From Crambe crambe (taxonomy: Eukaryota; Porifera; Demospongiae; Poecilosclerida; Crambeidae): a stretch of 64,000 bases of DNA. The translations under genes and the position numbers were made by a program. This document shows, piece after piece, positions 23,367 through 35,106 of this stretch. The notes beneath the pieces were generated by a model. That model was not told where the DNA came from. It did not search any database and saw only the letters and a list, made by a program, of their open reading frames with translations. The stretch spans positions 4,311,501-4,375,500 of the forward strand of contig OZ004583.1 of the NCBI GenBank assembly GCA_963924555.1. The letters are read 5' to 3'. Positions within the stretch are counted from its first letter, which is position 1; each line of letters opens with the position of its first letter.

Positions 23367-25241
23367 TGTTATCCATAGAAATGCAAACTATGTAGTTAAG
23401 TTGTACAAGTATGATATAATGGTCGGATTATTGGACGATCAGTGCACGTACGCAGGGTTGCAGTAGTAGGTAATGGTTGACAAACATACAATAGCACATA
23501 GCTAGAAGGTGCAAAGTTGCTTGATGAATACTGGGATTCTAACTGATTTTAGTTATGTGAGGGTTAGCAGATTTAATTATTGAATAGTGTTAAAGCAAAG
23601 TGCATTTCCTTTCTTCTCTCTCCCTTAGCTCTCTCTCTCTTGCATGCATCTAACTGTTCGATGAGAGCACTTTTTGTTCAATAAGCATTTTTTCTCTCTA
23701 TGCAGTATTTATCAATACCTGCAAGAATTAACACGACTATCTGTTGTCATCAGTACATGCAATAGTACAAGAAGCTATGTAGCTAGTGCACTCATCAATT
23801 GAACAAGTGTAGCTAGGATGGTTTTTTCAGGGCCACAATATCAATTTACAAGTAAACATGTAAGGGCATGTACATAAAGTATTTAATAGGCACCGTGCAT
23901 GAGAATTTGAGAATAGCATAATTTATCGAAGCCTATGTAACAATGCAGAACAGTTGGAGTCATGTGCACATGCAAGAAAGTTACAGAAGCATGTGCGTGA
24001 ATGAGTCTGTATGCAGTTCTCATGACATTTTTACTGACACTCCAGTTACTAAGCATGCCAGCCTAATATCTAGTTCTTTTCATAACCTATAGCTACTCCA
24101 TAATAGTGGTCACTTAGGTGTAGACAAGTCATATTTCTTGTATAGGTTATTATAGCTTTGCCATTGGACAGTTCAACAAATGTCAGGCATGCCAAAAAGT
24201 ATGTTATCCACTAGCTGCACTTTAATAATGGGTACATATTGCAGCTGTATAGCTCTCTACCCTGCCTGTGCATATGCAGCAAGTGTACTGGTTGTCTGAA
24301 CAGACCACAATATATGCCCTCATTCATAGCTAACTCCAAAGGAGTAGCTTAGCCAGGTTAATTTCAGTAACCTCAATGATCAATCTTTGCTGTAGCTACT
24401 AATTAAGCAAAAATTCTCATTGCTATGTACTATGCTAGCATTATTCTCTTATGCTTTGACATACCTAAAATGCTCAAAAAATGCTAGCATAATTTATCGA
24501 GGCCTATTGTAGCTATGTGGTTTGCATAATACAATGTACATGTTGCAACTGTGCCAGATGCAATTTTTTTTTTTTTTTTTTTGCAAAAAGATATCATACC
24601 ACTATACAATCACCACTGCCCCCTAGAGCATCATCTGCCGATATATTTCTCCTATTTGCTTCAGCCTTCTCACTGCAGCTTCAGTCTCTCAGTGCAAGTG
24701 GTGGTTCTTGGAGGTACAGAGTGACTAAAACTACAGATTATAGCTGCTATACATTGTAGTAGTAGGTATAGAATTGACATGTGTAACACACAATAGTTGG
24801 CTCCTACATGTAGGCATATCTTGCACATGTACTCAAATATTATATCTGATTGTGTGCAAAATACATGTAGCATAATGTGCATGCTGCTTACAAAAATGTG
24901 TGGAGGATTTATGTGATTACATACACAGGATAGAACAGCATGCTTTTGGCCACGGTGTTGAAGTGTAGCAGAAGAAACATAAGCAAAAATGGAATAACAA
25001 TACCCCTGTTTACATGGGGGTTCTAACCCGGATTTGACCCCACTTCGTGTGTAAACGGTGCCAACCCGGATTCCAATCCAGGTAGCCCAACCCATATCAA
25101 TTAGGTGGATTGGAATCCGGATTGAATCTCAACCTGGGTTGGGCGCACGTGTAAACACGGCTATTGATGGACATACAAGCTACATGTGGTCAGTGCCATC
25201 TTTAGATATTAGTCAACATTAGATGTTAATACAAAAATATC
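23367..25241. other. Spacer between LTA4H and FIC gene 1
   Basis: AT-rich. Direct repeats AGCATAATTTATCGA(A/G)GCCTAT occur at about 23917 and 24487. A T17-18 tract lies at about 24567. A MITE at 25002-25162 is listed separately. No gene recognised on either strand. Confidence 0.5.
25002..25162. mobile_element. 160-bp MITE with GTTTACA ends
   Basis: Left end CCCCTGTTTACATGGGGGTT; the right end reads CACGTGTAAACACGG, giving terminal inverted CC(n)GTTTACA. Internally, copies of (AA/TC)CCGGATT appear in both orientations. Probably a hAT-like non-autonomous element (inference). Confidence 0.65.
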
Positions 25242-28200
25242 TTATTGTTCTAAGATTAATGATAATGAAATTTTACAATATACTGAGAAGAATTGCTCCC
25301 ACGCTTGAAGTACACTTACAACAGTCAAAGTTGTCATGTGAGGATTATTACTGTAAGAAAAAATTCTGTCACGATCTCTCTCCAAACACAACACTAAATG
25401 TTTTTGTGATTTCCTATGACCAGATGTCAATACTGTTGGAAACGGAAGTTTATCTCGCATCAACGAATAACACCATAACAGGCGACTAATTCGGCCATTA
25501 CCATCTTCAAAGGGATGTAGAGAGCAAATGTTAAAGTGGAGCCAACTTGCAAGCTCATATGGGTCGTGTGGATTGGAGAATTTCTCATTATATTCTTTAA
25601 CTAACTTTGCCATGTTATGAGGAATGCATGTGTAAGAAGGATAGACATGTCCACCACCTGACCTCACGGAGATAGTCCGATAGGAACCAGCATTGATTGA
25701 TAGACCCTGTTCATTTTTTAAACCATGCATCATAATACCATGTGCTTTCTTTATCACATCTTCAGTAAGATCTGGTAAATCATCTCTTCCTTCAGGCTTA
25801 CAAAGGAGTTTGAAGGCTTTAAAATGTTGTTTCACTTGGATGGGGCTGCTTACCTAATGAAATAAATTAGAGGTGTACATAAAGCCATATACTTTTAAAC
25901 AGGTACCGTATAGCTGGAAATATTGACGGGAATTATATTATAAGATTTCCTTATAAAAATACCATTGATGGTACTTAATTTGACGGAATCTGAAATCGCG
26001 CAAAATAAATAATGCGCGTGCATCGTGCATGCGAACTGTGTACAGCTAGCTAGCTAGCCATACAGCAAGTACGAGTTCTCCAGTCGTGTTTGTGTTAGTC
26101 TACGAAAGTGTATGGACTTCAATTCTTGGGAGAAACTAACACTGATAGCAATCCTTATATGCTACAATTGTTGGACACATCCCTCGAAGAATTTCAGCCG
26201 CTTGTTCTCTCTTTCTTTATAGTGATGGATGGCTCTTTAATTTGTTGCGCCATCACAGGTACAAGGTGCTACTCCTCCAGGGCCTATACGTTTTCTTTGA
26301 TTTTCTCTCCAGCAGTGGTGTGCAATAAATGGAACGCAACGTATCGGAAACTTAATTAAACTGTGCAACTTTTTGACAGTTTTATTTTTGGCGATTTGAT
26401 GCTTAAACCGCCAAAGTGTCAAATTAAATCTTTGTCAATATTTCCGGCTATACGGTATAATCGTTAATGAATCTGTATTGCATAGTGAGAAATTTTCAAG
26501 GTCTCAAGATTTGATTGCCAACTGGCCACACCCCCTTGTAGACAAAGAAACTCCATAGCAGTGAAGGATGAGCTATGCACTATATAAACACACTTCACTT
26601 ACACAAATGCGTATGATTTTGTTCCTCAATTTTTTTGCTATCAGTATTCAATTATTAAGTGCATCCATGCAAGCTGCTAGGTTTAATCATGAGATTGAGG
26701 TTGCTCACATTATCAGAGAGTACAATAGTACTCTCTAAGTAGGGATGGCACGGATTGCCCCATTGCACCTATACATTCATTATGCATTTCTCTTCTACTA
26801 GATAGTGTTAGGACTCAAGTATACTGAAGAGCAGAAGATAAAGCAGTGTCATTAACAGCGATTGCTGTTTTCATCTGGTCATTCATCATCATCATCATCA
26901 TCATCATCAAATAACTTATTTCAGAAATGGTTCATTCAAAGCTATAATTCTTATACCACTCTACTCAGAAATGACTGCTATAATCCTTTACCTTTAACTT
27001 GACATGTTCAAAAATAAGACCTGATAGCTTTCAACCTACAATGTGGCAAACATTTCTATATAATATGCCCTGCCCCTGTGCACATGATTCTTGGACCTTG
27101 ACCTCATATCTGACTGGCACTGGTCTGGTTATGAATCAAGCATTGATGTAACTCTGATCAAGCATATAAGGTACAACACCAGTTTGTAATTGACAATCAA
27201 CTGTATAAATACGAGCTACACCAGAATTTTATCCTCCCTTTTGGCTGAAACTGCTGATAAACTGCATAGCTAAAATATATGTCTGGGATGGATAGGAGGA
27301 TCACAGCATCCAGTTGCCTACAATAGTTACAAAGTAATAAGTACCTCTGAGACTATAATTATCCTAGATACATGCACCATAATTATATTCATTATGGTTA
27401 TCTGCATTATATCTAAAAAGGTGATGAACAAGTAAAGGAAAAAAATTAATATTTATTCTAAATAAAAAGGAGAAGTAGGGTTGGCTGTGTGCGGTTCAAG
27501 AAAGTTCAGCAACAAGGGAGTGAACTTCAGTCAGGTAACCCCTTACCCATCACCAACATTACCAAACTATGAGCTAACTATTCACTCCCTTTATACCATC
27601 TTGGCCTATCATGGGAGTGAAGTAGGAATAGTTAGCTCAGTTTGGTGATGGGTAAGGGGTTACTTGACTGAAGTTCACTCTCTTGTTGCTGAACTTTTTT
27701 GAACAGCCATCCCTACTTTTCTTACATAGTGAGGCTAGCAGAACTCCGTTTTCTTCTTTCAACACAATTCAACATACCCAATACACATCATGCATGGTGT
27801 GGAGTACCAGCATTGGTGACGAGCCTTACCTTAACTACACTTCTTGATATTGTTAGGCTACAAGGTGCTTTACAGGAGAAATGTAGGGTGAGACTGATGA
27901 TCCTGATCGATGTGATTAGAGTTTCTTGTGCATGGTGAATTTCTTGATTATTTGTGCAGGTATTTACTTTGAAAGCTGGTCAATGGACTGTCACCTTGAA
28001 ATCCTTGTCTATGGTTTCATCTTAGAAATCAAGTGCTGTGGTATGGTTTGTATTCATTAATAAGACTTTGCACATAATTATAGGAAAAATGAAGATGATT
28101 AAACGACTTCTCTGTAGATGCTCATAATCTACATATTTTGTGCAATTTATCTCTAGTTGCCCTTGTTATACATACCATAGATAATATAGATACTCCGTAT

Positions 28201-29867
28201 GGATGTGAAACGTTTCCGAATTTTAATTATTGTGGCCATTCAATCACTGTAACGCGCAGTCACGGACTACGCGCACGGATACAATAGTAAATTATGGGTT
28301 TCTATGGCGGAATACATAGCTACTAGCGCTGGAGACGGGCTCATTGAGTCAAGTAGTGATACTGAGAGAGTGAAGGAGGTTTATTTGAAGAGGAAATAGA
28401 AGATGGATGCAAAGAAATGTAAGTTTTAGTGTAACAATTTTATTTATTATCATTATACAGACACAATCTGTAAGCAGCAGCTACAAACAGTGAGAAAGCC
28501 ATGTTCTGATCTTTTTCTCTCTATGGTTTCTAACATATTAAAAGAAGAATTAATTAAAAGAATATAGGAGATTGCATACAGCATTTGGACCGTTCTTGTA
28601 CCTTCAGCATTGTAAGCATTCTTACTTCAGAGCTGAATAAATGTATTCAATCTGGAAACAAACATAGGCTACCCTCACTCTCACATGTTGATCAAACCTT
28701 GATCTGGCTCCTTTTTTTTTTTTTTTCTCGTCTTTTGTGAAATTTGGTAGGATGGTTCCCTAAAGCGGGGCTATTTCGAACGGCGGGTAATTCCGTATTG
28801 TTCAAATATTTCTGAAACTACTGAAGTTTCTGAGCTCAATGTTGGAGGATATAATCTACTATAATAGTAGAATATATCTTTCAAAATAGAGATCATAAGG
28901 TCGAGGAGTTTTGAAAATATTTGACCTACGGAATAGCCCCACCGTTCGAAATAGCCCTGCTTTGCCTTATCAATTATAGCTAGCATCACAAGATTTATAC
29001 AACTAGCCAGCTAGCTACATTAGCTATCATACCTATGCATGCCAATGGTCAATGATACATTTGTTGCAGCAATGTTGCTGTTGTTTGTTGCCATTTTTAT
29101 TATCTAAAACTGAATTATGCCATAGACAATTTTTCAATTTGAGATGGGGGAAAAGATTTCTTAAAGCTATTCAAGGTGGACGTAGGCTTGGCTATTCAAT
29201 TCTAAAAGTCATACAAATAGAAGCAGTAAGCTCCTTCATGAAGGGAAAATCGCTATCAATTGCATCATAGCCTACGTCCACCTTGAATAGCTTTAAGAAA
29301 TCTTGAGCCATCTTTTTGCTCGCATGATTTTGACCAAGTCATGACATACTATGACGCATTTTTTATGCGCGGCGCATGTGAGACTACACGAATGCTCAAA
29401 AGCTAGTTCTGGCCAATGTAAGGTAAGGCAGGGCAATTACAAGGGTGGAGCAATTGTCATTTTTGATAACCTTTGTTTCTCTTGCACTTTTTTTACAGTG
29501 TCAGAATTGTCCCGCCTTACCTTAAAGGCAGACAAAGACTTACTTTATTTCTCCAAGCATTCTCTACGTCATTCCTGCTGATTCCTTTTGGGAGGGTATC
29601 TTCAAGAAAATTACTACTCCATATTAATTCCACTTCCATATTATCTTTAAATTCTTTCATTCCTTCGGCGTACTTAGCTTCAGAGGACAGGGTTTTCTCC
29701 CATTTTTCTTGTATTTTCACACATTTCTGCCAAACATTAAAAGGATCTTCAAACCCCGGCAAAAATCGAAGCTTCGCTAACGGCGGGCCTGCTTGAGTCA
29801 TCCCTCGAGTGGTTGGCGCTTCTTTCCAAAATCTAGCTACCATACCATCCCACCCACCGAATTGCAT
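25242..29867 (-). CDS. Fic-domain protein (AMP transferase family), gene 1
   Basis: Fic enzymes usually transfer AMP from ATP to Ser, Thr or Tyr of target proteins. Two exons on minus: 29867-29544 (ATG at 29867) and 25853-25242, joined at phase 0 (donor GTAAGT) to 311 aa. The active-site motif HPFEDGNGRISR lies near residues 221-232 and fits HxFx(D/E)GNGRxxR. Exon 1 carries SSNFLED (about residue 90), close to the inhibitory motif (S/T)xxxE(G/N) of class II Fic proteins, with Asp in the last place. No TPR repeats or membrane segment, so it is not the usual animal FICD. The last 13 codons follow a possible donor (TTCTCA then GTATAT), so a further 3' exon is possible. The 3.7-kb intron contains repeats. 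A divergent paralogue lies at 35107. Confidence 0.88.
26710..27720. repeat. About 1-kb duplicated block, copy 1, with fold-back element at 27464-27718
   Basis: Words such as AGAGAGTACAATAGTACTCT, TAAGTAGGGATGGCAC, a (TCA)n tract at 26884-26910, CTTATACCACTCTACTCAG and CACATGATTCTTGGAC recur in the same order at 32820-33880. The right end is a palindromic element with arms CAGCAACAAGGGAGTGAACT / complement and GTGATGGGTAAGGGGTTAC. Confidence 0.75.
28214..29146. repeat. Dispersed repeat, copy 2 (inverted relative to 13908-14606)
   Basis: Reverse complement of copy 1, interrupted by a MITE at about 28754-28976. It lies in the intron of Fic gene 1. Confidence 0.8.
28754..28976. mobile_element. 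MITE with GCGGGGCTATTTCGAACGG ends, copy 1
   Basis: Left end TAAAGCGGGGCTATTTCGAA; the right end carries GTTCGAAATAGCCCTGCTTT. The centre is a palindrome around TCTACTATAATAGTAGA. A second copy lies at 53126-53312. The older repeat copy at 13908-14606 lacks it, which shows that it is an insertion. Confidence 0.85.
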
Positions 29868-30060
29868 CACGCAACCGCAATGCTGTTGCTAGCATTTTGT
29901 GACGTCATTTGGGTTGCTCGGCCCGCGCCCGCCCACGCTAGACCGGAAATTATGTTGTCATTTGCAAATAAAATCACGTGCGCGTTCCGTATCATCTTTC
30001 CCGATCGCGCGCGCGGCCCGCCCCCCAAGAAAAAGGAAAAGATTGCGCGAGACTGCATCT
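29868..30060 (-). promoter_or_regulatory. CpG-rich promoter region of Fic gene 1 with CRE-like site
   Basis: Directly upstream of the ATG at 29867. Clearly GC- and CpG-rich compared with its surroundings. Contains TGACGTCA at 29900-29907 (palindromic CRE/ATF-type site), CCGGAAAT, and an E-box-like CACGTG at about 29976. Function inferred from position and motifs only. Confidence 0.5.
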
Positions 30061-30176
30061 GAAGACATAACTCATGGATCCTACACGTACATCAGGTACT
30101 AGCTATAGCTATATAAAATCATTGGCCAGGGGGAGCTTGTACACTGTCGTACACTGCACACTTATAGTGTATGTAT

Positions 30177-30975
30177 AGGGACATTTTAGTGTACATTGCC
30201 AGGGGCGCCGGAACAGGCCCGGCAGACCCGGCAGCTGCCGGACCAATGTTGAAAAGGCTAGCTACTTAATTCTAGTAGACTACTCTAAGTAATCTTACTG
30301 TACAACTGCACCTAACGTGAACCTGAGTCTTCATTTTATTGCGCTCGAGAGCTATCTCTAATTAACGCACACCAATGCAGCCACACCCATTATTATCATG
30401 CTATGGTGGAATTAAATGGCTTCTTCTATTCCTGATCAGTTCAGGCCTGGAAAGTTTTTCAAGTTTCCAAAGAGAAAGTTTGGCAAAGGAAAGGAGGAAA
30501 GATAAGGGCTATTTAAGTCTAATAAGTCATCTTAGTGATGCCTGCAACGAACGCTGCAAGTAAAGATCCTTTTCAGCCATGAAAAGCTATTTGCGAAGTA
30601 CCATGGGACGGGGACAGTTGAACCATTTGATGACTCTAAATATTTACAAGAATGAAGTGAAGTTAGACCTGAATGTAGTGGCAAATGAATTTGTCAGTGG
30701 GAATGAGCATCAAATGAGATTTTTTGGAAACTTTACATAATCACAACAATCATTATAATTAACATTTCCATTTCTTTGCGTTCAGACTTCTAGCTAGCTA
30801 TAAGTAAGAGGACACAATGGCTTGCCACAAAATCTCCAATTCCTGCATGGTTTTTGCCTGACCAATGAAAATTTGCTTCCTCCACCCCTGATTGCACACC
30901 TAAAGTGTGTGTATTGACTATAGTTGGTAAGCTATGCCAGACTAGTGTGCATTGTACACTAAAATGTCCCTATAC
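30177..30975. mobile_element. Inverted-repeat pair GGGACATTTTAGTGTACA enclosing a hAT-type relic
   Basis: GGGACATTTTAGTGTACATT at about 30179 and its complement at about 30950-30971 flank roughly 800 bp. Inside, 30440-30520 (plus) reads FRPGKFFKFPKRKFGKGKEE, the typical start of a zf-TTF/hAT transposase-like protein (FxFPKRxFG). It then stops, so only a fragment is left. Confidence 0.5.
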
Positions 30976-30976
30976 A

Positions 30977-31524
30977 CAAGGGAAGGAAAAGGGTCTGGGG
31001 ACATTAGGATCAACGACTCAAGATTTTGACGCCACCAATCAGATCGCTTGATGGATAATTATTGCATTTTTGTGACATACACGTGACGTATAATAATGAA
31101 CGCGCAGCCTTTAAGCTTTTCAATGCTATTGCAGAGAAGATAAGTATTGTATTGGCTGTGGTGAGCTCATGCAGAAGGGATCTAGAAGAATCATATCTGA
31201 CTCCAGAGACATTCTTTCTTTGTGGGAGGAAGCATTGAAGAAAATTTGGAAGAGACAAGGGCCAAGAAGATGATAGATTTATGTAGAAAATGTTTTAATA
31301 GCTATGTCAAAGTTAAGAAAAAACTAGAGGTATCTAGTCAAAGTTTTAATATAGCTATCTATATATTTAGCAACTTCACTACAGGTCATCCACCAGAATT
31401 TGAGCAAGGCTCTTGATGCATGCAAAATTATTGATTATACAATCTTGTTGTAAATTAACGTTCCTGGAATTCCAAAGTGACAAGTCGTTGATGCTAATGT
31501 CCCCAGACCCTTTTCCTTCCCTTG
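30977..31524. mobile_element. 548-bp MITE with about 45-bp terminal inverted repeats
   Basis: Starts CAAGGGAAGGAAAAGGGTCT and ends with the complement. The arms continue through GGGGACATTAGGATCAACGA. No usable coding frame. Confidence 0.8.
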
Positions 31525-31631
31525 GGTTGCTAAAGGTCATTGCTACACCAGACTAACTGCACACCTAGAGTGTGTGCATTGGGACATTTTAATGTTCTAT
31601 TTTATGGTCCTATATAAAATGACAAAAATAG

Positions 31632-34600
31632 TAAAAATGCCTCATGGCATTGAATTAAGTCATCCATGCCTTGAGTCACTCATGGCATTGATTTAAGTCA
31701 AACGTGCTATGAGTATACATGGCACTGAATTAAGTCAGTGACCAATACAAGTATTCACATTAAATGGCAGCATTTTAAGTCAGAGTAGGTCCCTGGTAAT
31801 GAGAATAATAGGCTGACTTAATTCAGTGCCATGATAATGATAATAACTAAATGGGCAATTATTTAAGTATAAGTTATTAGGTAATGCTGACATGGTGATA
31901 ATTTACAAGGTAGTTATTGTACACGAGATATAACACAGTCTCTAGATTCAATAGCTAAAACAGTTTCTTCATCCTCAGCACAGCATATTATTTCATTTTC
32001 CATTGCATAAGTCGGGGGGGGGGGGGGGGGGGTTACTCGACTAGTTTAACTGCATCATGACAATTATGAGAAAACTAGCTGTACGTAGTATTTGGCTTGA
32101 TGTTGTGAATGACATGGCAGGTATATAATATCCACTCACTCCACTTGACGTATGAGGCCTTTACGAGGTTCTATTAGCTCTCAGTATGTGAGCAACTGTT
32201 AACAATAACCCAATGTCTATTACAAGTTTGTGTTTGTGGTCAGTGATGAATATTTTTAACCAGTGAGGTACCTGGTGTAAAGTAGCTAGCACATAACCAT
32301 TGTTAAGCTTTCTTTTGAGACCAAAATCAAATTGATGGGGGTAGCATCATGGGAAATATAATTAAAAAAATATGGGGGTTGGGGCCAGCTGTGAATAGTG
32401 GGTGGGAGGCCACCACTATAATTATAGGGTGGTCTGGAAGCATTCACCCTCTGTATCAGTACTTAATTCCTGCACAATGTTGAGCATTCACTGAGGGAGA
32501 CTAAGCCGCATAGTTAATTTGGGGGGGACAGCCCCCCGGATTTCTATATCACTGTGTACTATGTTGAGAATTACTCACAGATAGAAATAATTCTTTTTTA
32601 TGGAGCAATAATGACAGGGACCAGTTATTTATGTGAATTTATAGGATATGCAAAATTTGGCAGGGACTAAAATGAAACTCTTCTTGAAGTGCAGGTTACT
32701 AACAGCCATGATACCGCCATTATAGATGAAAGATGGTGCTCCCTTGCACTTATTGTGGTACTCGTAAGCAAATAGCTATTATGCAAATGATGTAACCATG
32801 GTATCAAAAGGAACTTATTATCAGAGAGTACGATAGTACTCTCTAAGTAGGGATGGCACAGATGCTCCATTGGAGTAATACTTGATATTTTCTTTCATAA
32901 CTCCAGAATACTTACCTCCTGCAGTCAGCAACTCCTAACTTGAAGACAGAACACCTTCAACATGCTAGGACTCCAAGTATGAAGAGCAGAGAACAAAGCA
33001 GTATCATTTTACAGCAACTTCAAAAATCACCGGTCGTTCATCATCATCATCATCATACAACTTATTTCAGAAATGGTTCATTCAAATGCTATAATTCTTA
33101 TACCAATCTACTCAGAAATGACTGCGCTATAATCCTTTACCTTTAAATCGACATGTTCAAAAATAGCACGTCATTTTCCAACTTGTTAGCTTTCAACCTA
33201 CAACGAGGCAGACATTTTTATGCCCCGCCCGTACACGTGATTATTGGACTTTGACCTTGCAATTGACTAGTAAATCTGTCATTAGCTTTCTCTCTTGATG
33301 TTGGTCTCTCGATTGCTCAGAGCGTAAACCCTAGGCACTAGTCTGGTTATGAATCAACCCTTGATGCAACAGTATATGTCAGGTACATATCAGTAAAGGC
33401 ATTAAAAATTATATACAAAATCATGTCAATGGCAATCTTATAGATCTTCCAGATCAGTCGGCTCATACAATATTATGATGAAATCTGCAATGAAATACTA
33501 GCTACAATATATGAACTTGATAGCATCCAGTTGCCTATAATAAAATAATAGAACATTACATCAAAAAAGATGATGAACAAGTAAAGGAAAAAATATTTAT
33601 TCTAAATAAAAGAGAGAAGTAGGGATGGCTGTGTGCGGTTCAAAAAGTTCAGCAACAAGAGAGTGAACTTCAGTCAAGTAACCTCTTACCCATCACCAAC
33701 TACGAGGTAACTATTCCTACTTCACTCCCTTTATATCTCATCATGGGAGTGAAGTAGGTTGGCTCGTAGTTGGTGATGGGTAAGGGGTTACTTGACTGAA
33801 GTTCACTCTCTTGTTGCTGAACTTTTTTGAACCGCACACAGCCATCCCTACTTCTCTCTTTTATTTAGAATAAATTCCTTTATGAAATACAGACTCATGA
33901 AAATAAAAGTTACTAAGTGATCCTATTAAAATAATTTCACCTGAAAGAGTAAATATTATGAAGATGAACTAGTAGCTAACTTCTCTCAAAGATGCTGATC
34001 TCACGATTTGCAAAGAGACAGGATTTGTCCTCTTTGATTTGCTCACTCAATTGCCAAAGAGGCATTAGAGACAGGATTTATCCCCCAAACTATTACTTTT
34101 TATCTATAGATGATTGATAATAGTATTTGTTATGAGAAATGGCTAAACTTACTTTCTCAATTATTTATTTCGAACTTCCTCACATAAAGAATCAATACCA
34201 AGAAATAGGCAAAGAGTTTGACATCTCCAGTTCATTCTAACTGGAAACTATAAGGTACAGCTTATAAAATCATGTTTATCATACAGGAACGTGGTTTTAT
34301 TATGATGAGGTCAAATGAAATATGCTGTATACATGCATATCTCTGAGGATGAATTTGATATTGTGGAGATCATGTAGCTAGCTAATAACACTCAATCTTG
34401 TGCATCATAATTACCTTGCTACTAACAGTAATCTATCACTCTAAATAATTGGCTTGTTTACAAGCTTGTACAGCAGGGCAATTAATTATTTTCACTGCAA
34501 TTATTTTTGTTTTTGACTTCATTTCTTTATTAATTGCCCATTCAGTTATAATCATTATCATGGCACTGAATTAAATCAGCCTATTATTCTAATTACCAGG

Positions 34601-34781
34601 GACGTACTCTGACTTAAAATGCTGCCATTGAATGTGTATACTTGTATTGGCATGGAATTAAGTCACTGACTTAATTCAGTCCCATGTATACTCGTGGCAT
34701 GTTTGACTTAAATCAATGCCATGAGTGATTCAAGGCATGGATGACTTAATTCAATGCCATGAGTAACTCAAGGCATTTTTA
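31632..34781. mobile_element. 3.15-kb segment bounded by 225-250-bp inverted repeats built of CATGGCATTGAATTAAGTCA units
   Basis: Left arm 31632-31856 and right arm 34531-34781 are inverted copies. Each arm contains about five degenerate copies of a 20-mer (CATGGCATTGAATTAAGTCA). The interior has no long reading frame. It holds a 17-18-base G run (32014-32031) and copy 2 of the 26710 block (32820-33890) with its own fold-back element (33598-33874). It may be a large non-autonomous element or two flanking copies of a fold-back repeat. Target-site duplication not resolved. Confidence 0.6.
32820..33890. repeat. Duplicated block, copy 2, with palindromic element 33598-33874
   Basis: Same order of words as 26710-27720, including a shortened (TCA)n tract. 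The palindromic element has arms TTATTCTAAATAAAAGAGAG and GTAGGGATGGCTGTGTGCGG, inverted at the right end. Confidence 0.75.
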
Positions 34782-35106
34782 CTAAGTTCTGCACAGCCCT
34801 GTTTTACAGCGTAGCCAGCTTTCAATATAATCATGCAATAGCATCTAACCACACAATCCAGATCATCAGGTTCGCCCCATGACCTTAATTATGTACATGT
34901 TTAGTTGTTATCACATGCTGAGCTATACAGCACACACTGCCATAACAAGAGTAGCTACGAGTAGCTATGTAAGGGTGCATTCCTCAGATAATAATGTAAA
35001 GTATAGGCTTATGAGCACATTAACCCTAAACCTGATTATTTCATTGCCACCCTGTAAATAAATCTATTTTACTTTATAGCTAATGCTTAAATTATTGTAA
35101 ATTCTA

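Noticed and set aside
24670..25095. 141-codon minus-strand open frame (Cys-rich)
   Set aside because: It overlaps the 25002-25162 MITE, has no splice-site or homology support, and its composition looks non-coding.
29793..30102. Plus-strand Arg/Pro-rich open frames upstream of Fic gene 1
   Set aside because: Produced by the CpG-rich promoter sequence and antisense of Fic exon 1.
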